Part shown: piece by piece, positions 8,764-17,490 of the stretch | Numbering within the stretch: position 1 is the first letter of the stretch | How the letters are laid out: every line of letters starts with the position of its first letter | Source: Candidatus Limicola stercorigallinarum | GTDB taxonomy: Bacteria; Actinomycetota; Coriobacteriia; Coriobacteriales; Coriobacteriaceae | Assembly: GCA_018711625.1 (NCBI GenBank) | Contig: DVID01000009.1 | Location: 1 to 64,000 of the forward strand | DNA: 64,000 nucleotides | Direction: 5' to 3' | Made by a program: the position numbers and the translations under genes | The notes under the pieces: generated by a model | Seen by the model: only the letters and a program-made list of their open reading frames with translations | What the model was told of the DNA's origin: nothing | Databases searched by the model: none

Positions 8764-9684
8764 ATGCTCGACCATCGCGTTGCCACCTTCTTGGCCGTTT
8801 ATCGACGTCGCAGTTTCACCCAGGCAGGGCGCGAACTTAATCTCACCCAGCCCGCTGTATCTCAGCACATCCGTCAGGTTGAGGCGCACTACGGCTGCCG
8901 CCTCTTTTGCAAAGGCGGGCGCAGCGTAACGCCCACGCCCGCTGCCGACCTGCTTTTTCAGGCGCTCAACACCGCGCAAAATGACGAAACACGCCTCATG
9001 GCCGAGATTAAGGAGCTAGAACGTACCGACGCCGCGTCAGCCACTAGTGGCCGGAAGCTCGTATTTGGCTGCACGCGCACCGTGGGCGACGCCGTCGTCC
9101 CTCCCCTCATCGCCCAGCACGCCGCGGCGCACCCCGATGACCGCATCACCATGCGTATCGACAACACGGCATGCCTGGTGCAGCTGCTCGATGAGGGAAC
9201 AATTGACTTTGCGCTGGTGGAAGGCTCCTTTGATCGCAAGCGCTTTGATGCGGAGCTGCTCTCGCACGAGGAGTACATCGCAGTTGCCGCACCTGCCGTC
9301 GCAGCCACCTTGCCCCCAAGCGAACAGCGCACCCTCACCGACCTTCTTGCCTGCCGGCTTGTGCTGCGCGAGGCGGGCTCGGGCACGCGTGAGATTCTCG
9401 AACGCCTTTTAGCGGCGCACGATCGCACAGTTGCCGATTTTGCCGGCACCATTGAACTCGGAGGTATGCCAGCCATTGTAGAAGCCGCTGCTGCCGGATG
9501 CGGCGTTGCCTTTCTCTACCAGGTAGCCGCCAAGGGCGCACTTGTCTCAGGAGCTCTGGTAGACGTAACGCCCATCGACTGCCATCTTACGCACGACTTC
9601 TGCCTCATCTGGCAGCATGGCAGCCGCTATGCCCCGCGGTGGCGCGCGCTCGCCCACAGCTGGAGAAGCGCTCGCAACAGCTAA
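8764..9684 (+). CDS. LysR-family transcriptional regulator
   Basis: A 306-residue protein starting at 8764 (MLDHRVATF) with GAGAGGG upstream. Residues 1-60 carry the winged helix-turn-helix (FTQAGRELNLTQPAVSQHIRQVE); residues about 95-295 form the periplasmic-binding-like effector domain. It is transcribed away from the YeiH-like exporter, so it most likely controls that gene in response to a sulfur-related or other small molecule. The latter is inference from the arrangement. Confidence 0.9.
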   Translation: MLDHRVATFLAVYRRRSFTQAGRELNLTQPAVSQHIRQVEAHYGCRLFCKGGRSVTPTPAADLLFQALNTAQNDETRLMAEIKELERTDAASATSGRKLVFGCTRTVGDAVVPPLIAQHAAAHPDDRITMRIDNTACLVQLLDEGTIDFALVEGSFDRKRFDAELLSHEEYIAVAAPAVAATLPPSEQRTLTDLLACRLVLREAGSGTREILERLLAAHDRTVADFAGTIELGGMPAIVEAAAAGCGVAFLYQVAAKGALVSGALVDVTPIDCHLTHDFCLIWQHGSRYAPRWRALAHSWRSARNS

Positions 9685-9742
9685 GGGGAGGCGTGCAAAA
9701 CAGACAACCCACGGGAAAAGGAGCCTTGCTGCTCCCGACGCC

Positions 9743-11653
9743 CTACTCCACGGTCACGCTCTTGGCGAGGTTGCGCGGTTGGTCCACGTCGCAACCGCGC
9801 AGCACGGCCACCTCGCGCGCCAGCAACTGCAGGGGCACGGTCGCCGTGATGGGGCTAAACGCGTCGCGCACCGGCGGGATGTAGATCACATGGTCCGCGA
9901 TTTGTTTGATATCCTCGTCACCTTCTGTGGCCACGGCCACAATCATCGCGCCGCGCGCCTCGCACTCCTTGAGGTTCGAAACCGTTTTGTCGTATACAGC
10001 GCTACGCGTAACCACCGCAATCACAGGAAAACCGGGGTCGATGAGCGCGATGGGACCGTGCTTCATTTCGCCCGCTGCGTATGCCTCGGCATGCAGATAG
10101 CTGATCTCTTTGAGCTTGAGCGCGCCCTCGTGCGCAATGGCCGCCCCCATGCCGCGCCCCACAAAAAGCGCCGAGGGCGCGTTGCGGCACGCCTCGGCCG
10201 CCTCGTGAATGGCCTCGTACTGTGTGTCCAAAATCCACTGGATCTGCTCAGCCGTATCGCCCAGTTCGTGGAAGAGCATGCGTACCTGACCGGTGGTGAG
10301 CTTGCCCTTCACCTGTGCAAGCATCAACGCAAGCAGAGCGAGCGATACCACCTGACCCGTGAAGCTCTTCGTGCTTGCCACGGCAATCTCTTTGTTGGCT
10401 TTGGTGTAAATCACACCGTCGCTCTCGCGCGCCACGGGGCTCCCCACAACGTTGGTGATACCAAAAACCTTGGCGCCCTTGATGCGCGCATCGCGGATGG
10501 CAGCCAGCGTATCGGCCGTTTCGCCCGATTGCGACACAGCTACCACGAGCGTTGACGGCGTGACGATGGGGTTGCGATACCTAAATTCGCTCGCCGCCTC
10601 CACCTCGCATGGGATGCGCGCCCACCCCTCGATAAGGTTTTTGGCGATAAGGCCCGCATGGTAGCTGGTGCCGCATGCGATTACGTATACGCGGTCAACG
10701 AGGGTAAGCTCCTCGTAGGTAAGCCCCAGCTCGTCGATGGTGAGCTCGCCTCCCACCATACGCCCTACAAGCGTGTCGCGCACAACACGCGGCTGCTCGT
10801 AAATCTCTTTGAGCATGAAGTCGTCGTAGCCGCCCTTTTCGGCGGCGTCGATATCCCAATCGATGTGCGTCACCGCAGGGTCGATGTCCTCGCCCTGGTC
10901 GTCCGTGTAGGTAACGCCTTCGGGCGTGAGGCGCGCGAACTGGCCGTCTTCGAGCATCACGACATCGCGCGTGGCATCGATGAGGGCGATGACGTCTGAG
11001 GCCACGTAGCTTCCCGTGCCACCTTGGCCAATGACGATGGGCGAGTCTTTGCGAGCAACCACGATCACGCCCGGCTCCTGGGCACAGACCGCGGCGAGGC
11101 CGTATGCCCCCACCACGCGTGCGCAGGCCTCGCGCACAGCCGCCAGAAGGTCGCTCGTGCCCGTCCGGCCGGCGCGACCATAGTAGGCATCCTCTATGAG
11201 ATGGGCGAGCACCTCGGTATCGGTGTCACTTGCAAAGCGGTGACCTGCTGCCACCAGCTCGTCGCGCAACTCGGCAAAATTCTCGATGATGCCATTATGG
11301 ACGACGGCGATAGTGCCATCGCAGCTGGTATGAGGATGCGCGTTTGCCTGAGTGGGGCGGCCGTGCGTGGCCCAACGTGTATGGCCGATACCGCAGGTAG
11401 CAGATGAGATGGCACCCGCAAGCTCCGACTCAAGCCCAGCGACTTTGCCTACACGACGGTGCACCGCAAGGCCAACGGCAGGGGTTGGCTGCGCTCCTGG
11501 AAAAGCATCCGAGAACACCGCATGCTCTGAGACAAGTGGCTCCTCAAGCGCTACGCCCGCGGAATCGTATCCACGATATTCCAGCCGTTTGAGCCCCGCA
11601 ATGAGAATGCCCTTCGCTGGCATCGTGCCGGTATATCCCACAATTCCGCACAT
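9743..11653 (-). CDS. glmS: glutamine--fructose-6-phosphate aminotransferase (isomerizing)
   Basis: Makes glucosamine-6-phosphate from fructose-6-phosphate and glutamine, the first step to peptidoglycan amino sugars. I start at 11653 so that Cys follows Met (MCGIVGYTG), as the N-terminal Cys is the glutaminase nucleophile; GAAGGAG lies upstream. The 636-residue protein has the glutaminase domain (about 1-250, with GHTRWATHG) and two SIS sugar-isomerase domains (CGTSYHAG, VSQSGETADT), ending in LAKSVTVE. A segment around residues 35-60 is longer than in most homologs. No glmS ribozyme is obvious upstream. Confidence 0.97.
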   Translation of the reverse strand: MCGIVGYTGTMPAKGILIAGLKRLEYRGYDSAGVALEEPLVSEHAVFSDAFPGAQPTPAVGLAVHRRVGKVAGLESELAGAISSATCGIGHTRWATHGRPTQANAHPHTSCDGTIAVVHNGIIENFAELRDELVAAGHRFASDTDTEVLAHLIEDAYYGRAGRTGTSDLLAAVREACARVVGAYGLAAVCAQEPGVIVVARKDSPIVIGQGGTGSYVASDVIALIDATRDVVMLEDGQFARLTPEGVTYTDDQGEDIDPAVTHIDWDIDAAEKGGYDDFMLKEIYEQPRVVRDTLVGRMVGGELTIDELGLTYEELTLVDRVYVIACGTSYHAGLIAKNLIEGWARIPCEVEAASEFRYRNPIVTPSTLVVAVSQSGETADTLAAIRDARIKGAKVFGITNVVGSPVARESDGVIYTKANKEIAVASTKSFTGQVVSLALLALMLAQVKGKLTTGQVRMLFHELGDTAEQIQWILDTQYEAIHEAAEACRNAPSALFVGRGMGAAIAHEGALKLKEISYLHAEAYAAGEMKHGPIALIDPGFPVIAVVTRSAVYDKTVSNLKECEARGAMIVAVATEGDEDIKQIADHVIYIPPVRDAFSPITATVPLQLLAREVAVLRGCDVDQPRNLAKSVTVE

Positions 11654-11733
11654 GGCGCCACTCCTTCGTATCAGCTGCATTGACGGCCGCGCATGCGCCC
11701 CATTCTATCCCAGGCAGGCGGTCAACTTGATGT

Positions 11734-11757
11734 CTGGTATGTAAATTTCAATACCAG
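11734..11757. promoter_or_regulatory. palindromic operator candidate upstream of glmS
   Basis: CTGGTAT and ATACCAG form a perfect 7-bp inverted repeat around an AT-rich 10-bp spacer, about 80 bp before the glmS start. A GntR- or LacI-type repressor could bind here. TAGAAT between it and glmS (minus strand) may be a -10 box. Confidence 0.5.
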
Positions 11758-11839
11758 CACAATCTTAGGGAAGGACCTGTGCGTTGCTAGACAGAGGCGC
11801 ACGAGCACATCCGGCGGCAGGCCCGCATGCCTCGCCGCC

Positions 11840-12008
11840 GTTGCGTGCACCCAGCTCGCTGTTGCGTGTATCTGATGCCCCGTTGCCTGCACCCGGTGGC
11901 AGTTGTGTGCATCTCGCATGCCGTTGTGGCTCACATTGTCCAGAATCGCTCCGAAAATGGCCCCAAAATGGACTATACGGGCCGCAACTCGCGCGCGGTG
12001 CACGCAAC
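11840..12008. repeat. array of 12-bp sites at 21-bp spacing between glmS and a LacI regulator
   Basis: Five related 12-mers with consensus GTTGYGTGCAYC start at 11840, 11861, 11882, 11902 and 11923, that is every 20-21 bp (two helical turns). The fifth is the most divergent. A sixth copy at 11997-12008 (GGTGCACGCAAC) is the exact reverse complement of the first. The ORFs drawn through this 466-bp gap (11654-12119) are repeat-driven and not coding in my reading. This looks like a phased protein-binding array. Confidence 0.65.
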
Positions 12009-12035
12009 GAAACGTCCCCATGCATCCACCTTGGA

Positions 12036-12067
12036 TTGAAGCGTTTTAACAACCAATGCTATATACT
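12036..12067 (+). promoter_or_regulatory. promoter and operator candidate of the LacI regulator
   Basis: TTGAAG (12036-12041), 18 bp and TATATA (12060-12065) form a possible promoter. TTGAAGCGTTTTAA (12036-12049) is a CG-centred near-palindrome of the kind bound by LacI-family proteins and overlaps the -35 hexamer, suggesting autoregulation. Confidence 0.55.
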
Positions 12068-12119
12068 GGAGACCACGAGCTCACACCAATGCCGGGATGC
12101 ATGCGAAACGGAGGAAGCC

Positions 12120-13244
12120 ATGCCCAAGGTCAAGATTATCGACGTGGCACGTGAGGCCGGCGTTTCGCTGGGCACGGTTTCCAACGCGCTCAACCATCCC
12201 GATCGTGTACGGCCCGAAACGCGGCGTATTATCCAAGAGACCATCCGCCGCCTGGGCTACACGCCCAACCAGAGCGCCCGCCTCTTGGCTGGCGGTCGCA
12301 ACCCCATGTTTGGCCTAGTGCTTCCCTGCCTTGACCACGGCTTTTGCCTGCAGATTATCAGCGGTGCCCAGCACGAAGCCAAACGGAACGGATACGGCCT
12401 TCTCGTGAGCAACTACAACACCGACCAAACCCTGCGCGAGCGGTATGAAGACTATTTCATGGGCACGCAACTTGCCGGCGTGCTCGTGCAAGCAACCGAA
12501 CCCATCGATGGCGCCGAATATCAAACGCCGAGCACGCCGGTGGTATATCTCGACACCACAGGTGACGCGCCGGCGCACTTTGTCACGGCCGACTGCCGTG
12601 CCCAGGGTCGCCTCATCGCCGAGCACGCTATCGTGCGCGGTGCGCACCATATAGCTGTCATGGGAAGCGGCCTTGCCCCACATATTCAGCTACGCTTGGA
12701 AGGAATCCGCGAGGCACTTTCTGCCTATCCCGACATTGCGCTTGAGGTCTTTGACGACGCCCCCTGGAACGACGCCGAAGCAGGATTCCAGCTGGGGGCG
12801 CAGCTCGCGCGGCGGACGGAAGAGGAGTGCCCCGACTTTGTTATAGGCCTCACCGACGTGCTTGCCACGGGGGCGATTGCAGGCATTTCGGCCGCTGGAT
12901 GCGCTGTTCCAGATGACGTGCGCGTTGCCGGCTGCGACGGAAATATCCTTGCTTGGACGGGTCCTATTTCGCTCACCACCTGCGCACCTGCCGGTTATGA
13001 GGTGGGGCGCAAAGGCGTGCAGCTGCTGCTGGAGCAAATCTCCGCCCGCGAAAGCGTTGGGCCGCGCCATATTGATGTGAAGCGCCGCACGTCGGGCGTG
13101 CCACAGGAGGCGCGCATGACAGAGCCTCGTGTAGAGATAGTTCGCCCCTTCTTGCTCGAGCGCGAGAGCACCAGCAAAGGCGGCGCACAGGGCGGCCCGC
13201 ACGGTTCTGACGCTGCCGGTGTGAATCTGGGCACCTATCTCTAG
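12120..13244 (+). CDS. LacI-family transcriptional regulator
   Basis: A 374-residue protein starting at 12120 with GGAGG upstream; the longer ORF from 11784 reads through the repeat array. Residues 1-55 are the LacI helix-turn-helix and hinge (IIDVAREAGVSLGTVSNALNHP). Residues about 60-330 are the periplasmic-binding-protein-like sugar-sensing domain, and about 35 extra residues follow. No sugar gene sits beside it, so the regulon is not evident; the site array between it and glmS is one candidate target. Confidence 0.92.
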   Translation: MPKVKIIDVAREAGVSLGTVSNALNHPDRVRPETRRIIQETIRRLGYTPNQSARLLAGGRNPMFGLVLPCLDHGFCLQIISGAQHEAKRNGYGLLVSNYNTDQTLRERYEDYFMGTQLAGVLVQATEPIDGAEYQTPSTPVVYLDTTGDAPAHFVTADCRAQGRLIAEHAIVRGAHHIAVMGSGLAPHIQLRLEGIREALSAYPDIALEVFDDAPWNDAEAGFQLGAQLARRTEEECPDFVIGLTDVLATGAIAGISAAGCAVPDDVRVAGCDGNILAWTGPISLTTCAPAGYEVGRKGVQLLLEQISARESVGPRHIDVKRRTSGVPQEARMTEPRVEIVRPFLLERESTSKGGAQGGPHGSDAAGVNLGTYL

Positions 13245-13290
13245 CGTCACATCGTGACATCAATTCACCCCGTTGCCGAAAGGCTCCCTT

Positions 13291-14385
13291 ATGCCTCCTA
13301 TTCCCCCTTGCCCTGCCGAATTTGAACCTAAGCTCCACGCGCTCCAAGAGACGCTACGTGCCGCAGCTCCGGTGGCACTTGGCTTTTCAGGGGGTGTAGA
13401 CAGCACCTTCTTAGCGGCGGTCTGTGGATTCACCATCCCGGACGAAACCACGCTCATGCAGCTCGATTCCCCCTTTATGGGTACGCCTGAGCGTGCGGCA
13501 ACGGCGCAGCTCATAGAGACGCAGCGCACGGAGGATGCAGCGGCCGTATCTAGACAACAACTCGCAGATAGTACCCGCTACATTGCCGAAGGGGTGGCGG
13601 ACGAGGCCGCCCGAGAGCCACGTGTTTTTGGCTGTTCGCTTGTTCGCCTTGCCTTCAATCCCCTCGCTGAAGACACCGTAACCGCAAACGATCCGCTGCG
13701 CTGCTATTACTGCAAACGTTCTGGGTTCACACTCGTCTGCAGCGCTGCGAAGGCGCGGGGCATCGTCACGGTTTTTGATGGCAGCAACGCCGACGACGCC
13801 CTGGCAAATGACCGCCCGGGCAGCCGCGCCCTGCGTGAGCTGGGCGTACGTTCTCCCCTGGCAGAAACCGGCTGGCGCAAGAACGAGGAGCGCGCATGCC
13901 TGCATGCCTGGGGCATTGCCACCTGGAACATGCCGGCAGGCGCGTGCCTGGCCACCCGCGTGGCAACGGGCGAGCGCATCACCGCAGAGAAGCTTGATGC
14001 CGTACGTGCCTGCGAAGACGCGCTGGCAAGCCACGGATGCCGCCAAGTACGAGCTCGGTTGATACATGGCACCATCCAGGTGGAAGCAGCACCAGAGGAG
14101 TTCCCCCTGCTGACCAGCGAGACGCCAAAGCGCTGCACAGGCGCCTCAGTCACAGCTAACGTCCCCACCCCGCTCGCACACGATATCGCGCAGGAGCTCT
14201 CATCCGTATCAGGGCTCCCCGTGCGGCCCTCCGTGCTCCCCTATCGTCGTAGCGGCGCGACGCAAGCGCCTCTCGACCTTGCTGACAGCCTCTCCCCACC
14301 CCAATTTCTACTAGCTTGTTTTTTGACCTTAAACAAGCTGTTTTGGCCCACTTCAAGGTCAAAAAAACAAGCAAGCGTGTTCTGA
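13291..14385 (+). CDS. larE: LarE-type ATP-dependent sulfur transferase
   Basis: The start at 13291 has GAAAGG seven bases upstream; a TTG six codons earlier is possible. Residues about 30-270 match LarE of the PP-loop family: the ATP motif LGFSGGVDSTFLA, the cysteine segment LRCYYCKR and the GACLATRVATGERI loop. LarE donates sulfur to make the nickel-pincer nucleotide cofactor of lactate racemase-type enzymes. LarB, LarC and LarA are not in the window, so its partners lie elsewhere or it serves another role. At 364 residues it is much longer than the usual ~270; the last ~40 codons read through a long inverted repeat and are probably not conserved. Confidence 0.85.
   Translation: MPPIPPCPAEFEPKLHALQETLRAAAPVALGFSGGVDSTFLAAVCGFTIPDETTLMQLDSPFMGTPERAATAQLIETQRTEDAAAVSRQQLADSTRYIAEGVADEAAREPRVFGCSLVRLAFNPLAEDTVTANDPLRCYYCKRSGFTLVCSAAKARGIVTVFDGSNADDALANDRPGSRALRELGVRSPLAETGWRKNEERACLHAWGIATWNMPAGACLATRVATGERITAEKLDAVRACEDALASHGCRQVRARLIHGTIQVEAAPEEFPLLTSETPKRCTGASVTANVPTPLAHDIAQELSSVSGLPVRPSVLPYRRSGATQAPLDLADSLSPPQFLLACFLTLNKLFWPTSRSKKQASVF
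14314..14372. repeat. long inverted repeat inside the 3' end of larE
   Basis: GCTTGTTTTTTGACCTT (14314-14330) pairs with AAGGTCAAAAAAACAAGC (14355-14372), 17 bp with one extra base, around a 24-base loop. A competing smaller hairpin AGCTTGTTT/AAACAAGCT (14313-14321, 14331-14339) uses the same left arm. It may be a terminator or the end of a mobile-element relic that extended the reading frame. Confidence 0.7.
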
Positions 14386-14452
14386 AGGAGGTGGTGCCCC
14401 CGGAACAGCACACGCAGGATATGTGACCTCGCGCCACGGGACCGACAGAGCA

Positions 14453-14483
14453 ACGGGGCCGGAGAATCACTTCCCGGCCCCGT
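14453..14483. terminator. hairpin between convergent larE and EF-G-like genes
   Basis: ACGGGGCCGG pairs perfectly with CCGGCCCCGT around an 11-base loop. It lies 50 bp beyond the EF-G-like stop and 68 bp beyond the larE stop. No strong T-run on either side. Confidence 0.6.
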
Positions 14484-14533
14484 CATACGGTCGATACCAC
14501 CGCACGTTCAGTTATGCTGGCGAGCAGCACCTA

Positions 14534-16603
14534 CTACTTGTTGCCAGCGGCGCGAGCCTCCTGATATTCCTTCACCAGGCGCTCCTGCACATCGTGCGGA
14601 ACCTGCTCATAGCCAGCAGGCTCCATGGTGAAGTCACCGGTGCCGCGCGAAAGCGAGCGCAGGCGCGTGGCGTAATCGGTGAGCTCGGCGTAGGGCACAG
14701 TTGCAGATACCACGGTGTCGCCACGCTCATTGGTGCCCATGCCGGTCACGCGGCCGCGCGAAGCCGAGACATCGCCCATAACGGCGCCAGCGTAGCTCTC
14801 GGGAATCGTTACCGTGATGTTCTCCATGGGCTCAAGCACCACGGGGCTCGCGTCGGCACAAGCCTTCTGCAGGCCAATGCGCGCAGCGGTGCGGAATGCC
14901 ATCTCGTTGGAGTCGACTGGGTGATACGAACCGTCGTAGCAGGCCACGCGAATACCTGTGAGCGGGAAGCCGGCGATGACGCCGCCCTTCATGGTCTCCT
15001 GCACGCCCTTGTCCACCGCAGGAATGAGCGCACGCGGAATGTGGCCGCCTACAACCTCGTCCACAAACTCGTATTCGGTGCCGTCGGTGAGCGGCTCCAC
15101 GCGCAGCCAGCAATCGCCAAACTGGCCGGCGCCACCGGTCTGCTTCTTGTGACGACCCTGGGCACTTGCCACGCGGCGGATGGTCTCGCGATACGGAATC
15201 TTGATAGGCACGCTGTGCGCCTTCACCTTGGTGCGCTCCTCCAGGCGGTTGAGCAGCACCGAGACCTGCGCCTCGCCCACGGCGGAGATGATGGTCTGAC
15301 CCGTCTCCTCGTCGCGGTCGATCTTCATGGTGGGGTCGGCGTCGCAGGCGCGCTCCACGAAGGTGTAGAGCTTCTCCTCGTCGCCACGGTTCTCGGCCTC
15401 GATGGCGATGCGGTACTGCGAGTTGGGGAACTGGAAGGCAGCAGCCTCAACCTTGCCGGTGACGGAAAGCGTGTCGCCCGTATCGGCGGCAATCTTGGTG
15501 GTGACGATGATGTCGCCCGCCTCGGCCTTGCCGACCTCGGTCATCTCGCGACCGCACATCACATACAGATGCGCCAGGCGCTCGCCCTTGCGCGTACGCG
15601 CGTTCACAAGCTCGATGCCCGGCGTGATGGTGCCCGTAAGCACCTTCATGAACGAGATGCGGCCCTGCTGCGGATCGTTGAGCGTCTTGAAGACAAAGAC
15701 CACGGGACGCTCGTCTTCGGAGGAAATCTTGAGCGTGTCGCCATCCACGAGCGGCATCTCACCGTAATCAGTGGGTGCCGGGAAGTAGGTGACAATGTCG
15801 TCCATGACGGAGTGAACGCCCAGCTCGCGCGTGCAGGAGCCTACGAATACCGGCACAAAGAGACGGTTGGCGATGGCTTTACCCAGAAGACCCTCAATCT
15901 CATCCTGAGTGAGCGGCTCACCCTCAAGGTACTTCTCCATGAGATCGTCATCGGCCTCGGCAACGAGCTCGCACAGGGTCTCACGTGCCTCCTCGGCGGC
16001 AGCACGATACTCCTCGGGGATGTCGTACTCGGTCTGCTTCACGCCCTCGCAGTGGCGCGCCTTCATGCGTACGATGTCAATGACACCCTCGAAGTTCTCG
16101 CCGGTACCCCACGGCAAGGTCACAGCACCCAGGCGCATACCAAAGCGCTCACGCAGAAGCGCCATGGTGGTCTCGTAATCGGCGTTCTCCTTGTCGATAC
16201 GGTTAATGAAGACGGCGCGGGCGAGGCGCAGGTCTTCAGCCGCATACCAGAGCTTGACGGTGGTGGGCTGCGGACCCTCAGCTGCGTCGACCACAAAAAG
16301 TGCCGTCTCGCCCACACTCATAGCCGCGTAGGCATCGCCGATGAAGTCGGGGTAGCAGGGCGCGTCGAGCACGTTGATGCGATGATCTTTCCAGTCAATC
16401 GGAGCGATGGAGGTAGAGATAGAAACGCCGCGCTTGACCTCCTCTGCGTCGTAATCAAGCGTCGGCTTGGTGCCCGCATGACCACCCAGGCGGGCAGTTT
16501 TGCCTGAAAGATGCAACATTGCTTCTGCCAGAGAGGTCTTTCCTACTCCTCCCTGGCCAACCAAGACGACGTTCCTCACTTTGGCGGTCTCGGGTGCACC
16601 CAT
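14534..16603 (-). CDS. elongation factor G-like GTPase (EF-G2 type)
   Basis: A 689-residue translational GTPase of the EF-G-like group found beside true EF-G in Actinobacteria. The start at 16603 has AAAGGAGG upstream. G1 is GQGGVGKTS, but G3 reads DAPCYPDF instead of DTPGHVDF, and G4 reads NRID instead of NK(L/M)D. Domains II to V follow in normal order. For the mycobacterial relative it is known that nucleotide is bound but ribosome-stimulated GTPase activity is lacking; the changed motifs here fit a non-standard role. It is monocistronic. Confidence 0.9.
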   Translation of the reverse strand: MGAPETAKVRNVVLVGQGGVGKTSLAEAMLHLSGKTARLGGHAGTKPTLDYDAEEVKRGVSISTSIAPIDWKDHRINVLDAPCYPDFIGDAYAAMSVGETALFVVDAAEGPQPTTVKLWYAAEDLRLARAVFINRIDKENADYETTMALLRERFGMRLGAVTLPWGTGENFEGVIDIVRMKARHCEGVKQTEYDIPEEYRAAAEEARETLCELVAEADDDLMEKYLEGEPLTQDEIEGLLGKAIANRLFVPVFVGSCTRELGVHSVMDDIVTYFPAPTDYGEMPLVDGDTLKISSEDERPVVFVFKTLNDPQQGRISFMKVLTGTITPGIELVNARTRKGERLAHLYVMCGREMTEVGKAEAGDIIVTTKIAADTGDTLSVTGKVEAAAFQFPNSQYRIAIEAENRGDEEKLYTFVERACDADPTMKIDRDEETGQTIISAVGEAQVSVLLNRLEERTKVKAHSVPIKIPYRETIRRVASAQGRHKKQTGGAGQFGDCWLRVEPLTDGTEYEFVDEVVGGHIPRALIPAVDKGVQETMKGGVIAGFPLTGIRVACYDGSYHPVDSNEMAFRTAARIGLQKACADASPVVLEPMENITVTIPESYAGAVMGDVSASRGRVTGMGTNERGDTVVSATVPYAELTDYATRLRSLSRGTGDFTMEPAGYEQVPHDVQERLVKEYQEARAAGNK

Positions 16604-16919
16604 GACAACCTCCTTTGGTTGGGGCGCACACTGGGGCGGGCACGATATCGCACGGCAAGTCCGCAGCATGCGCACACAAACTCATACGTTACAGATGACC
16701 CTACCCCTTGGCGGCAATCGGCATGCGCACCTTTCGCCCAGCGCGCACTCAGGCGCGGTAAAGGGGCGCAGCGGTTCTGGTTGAGCACTCCGCTCTCCAT
16801 GTAAGAGCTCACAGCGCAGAAGATGCGAACACCCGTCTCGTGCACGCATGAAAAAAGGCCCCGCACAGGGCAGGGCCTCGGTGAGCCGGCGTGGCGCCGG
16901 TTATGATGCGAGCAAAACG
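16604..16919. other. 316-bp gap between rplI and the EF-G-like gene
   Basis: Holds the rplI terminator at its right end, a second hairpin CCGGCG/CGCCGG (16886-16900) close to the rplI stop, and presumably the promoter of the EF-G-like gene, which I could not assign. No coding region is supported. Confidence 0.5.
16851..16878 (-). terminator. terminator of the rpsF-rplI operon
   Basis: On the minus strand AGGCCC pairs with GGGCCT around an 11-base loop and is followed by TTTTTT, starting about 40 bp beyond the rplI stop. Confidence 0.85.
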
Positions 16920-17450
16920 CTACTCGGCAGCAGCCTCGGTCTCAACAGCCTCGGCAACCTCGGTGGTGTCCTCAGCGGTGGCAGCCTCCTCGGCAACCTC
17001 CTCCGGGGTAACACCCACGAGCACGGTCACCACAGCGCGGATGTCACGATACAGCGAAATCGTGACCTCGTGCGTACCGGCAACCTTGATGGGCTTACCA
17101 AGCTCAACGCGCTTGCGGTCAATCTCAACGTCAAGCTGAGCCTTGATCGCGTCGGCGATGTTGGCAGCGGTCACCGAACCAAAGAGGATGCCCTCGTCGC
17201 CAACCTTGGCGTCGACAACAACATGCTTGCCCTCGAGCGTCTCCTTGAGCGCGTTGGCGTCGGCGATACGCACAGCCTCGCGCTTCTCGATGTTGTGGCG
17301 GCGCTCCTCGAGCTGCTTCAGGTTGCCCTTGGTTGCCGCAACGGCGAGCTTCTTCGGGAAGAGGTAGTTCTCGGCGTAGCCCTGAGCAACGTCTACGACG
17401 TCGCCTTCGCCACCCTTGCCCTTGATCTCACCAAGAAGAACGACTTTCAT
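16920..17450 (-). CDS. rplI: 50S ribosomal protein L9
   Basis: A 176-residue protein. The N-terminal domain begins MKVVLLGEIKGKG and contains the classic GYAENYLFPKKLA loop. A central helix leads to the C-terminal rRNA-binding domain ending near residue 148. The final ~28 residues are a Glu/Ala/Thr-rich tail absent from E. coli L9. GGAGA precedes the ATG. It is the last gene of the rpsF operon. Confidence 0.98.
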   Translation of the reverse strand: MKVVLLGEIKGKGGEGDVVDVAQGYAENYLFPKKLAVAATKGNLKQLEERRHNIEKREAVRIADANALKETLEGKHVVVDAKVGDEGILFGSVTAANIADAIKAQLDVEIDRKRVELGKPIKVAGTHEVTISLYRDIRAVVTVLVGVTPEEVAEEAATAEDTTEVAEAVETEAAAE

Positions 17451-17490
17451 GAGATCTCCTTCGTCACACGCCGCGAATGCGGCGCATTGA

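Noticed and set aside
11784-12119. Upstream codons of the LacI-type ORF and an antisense ORF over the same stretch
   Set aside because: They read through the 21-bp repeat array; the regulator has a normal start and GGAGG at 12120.
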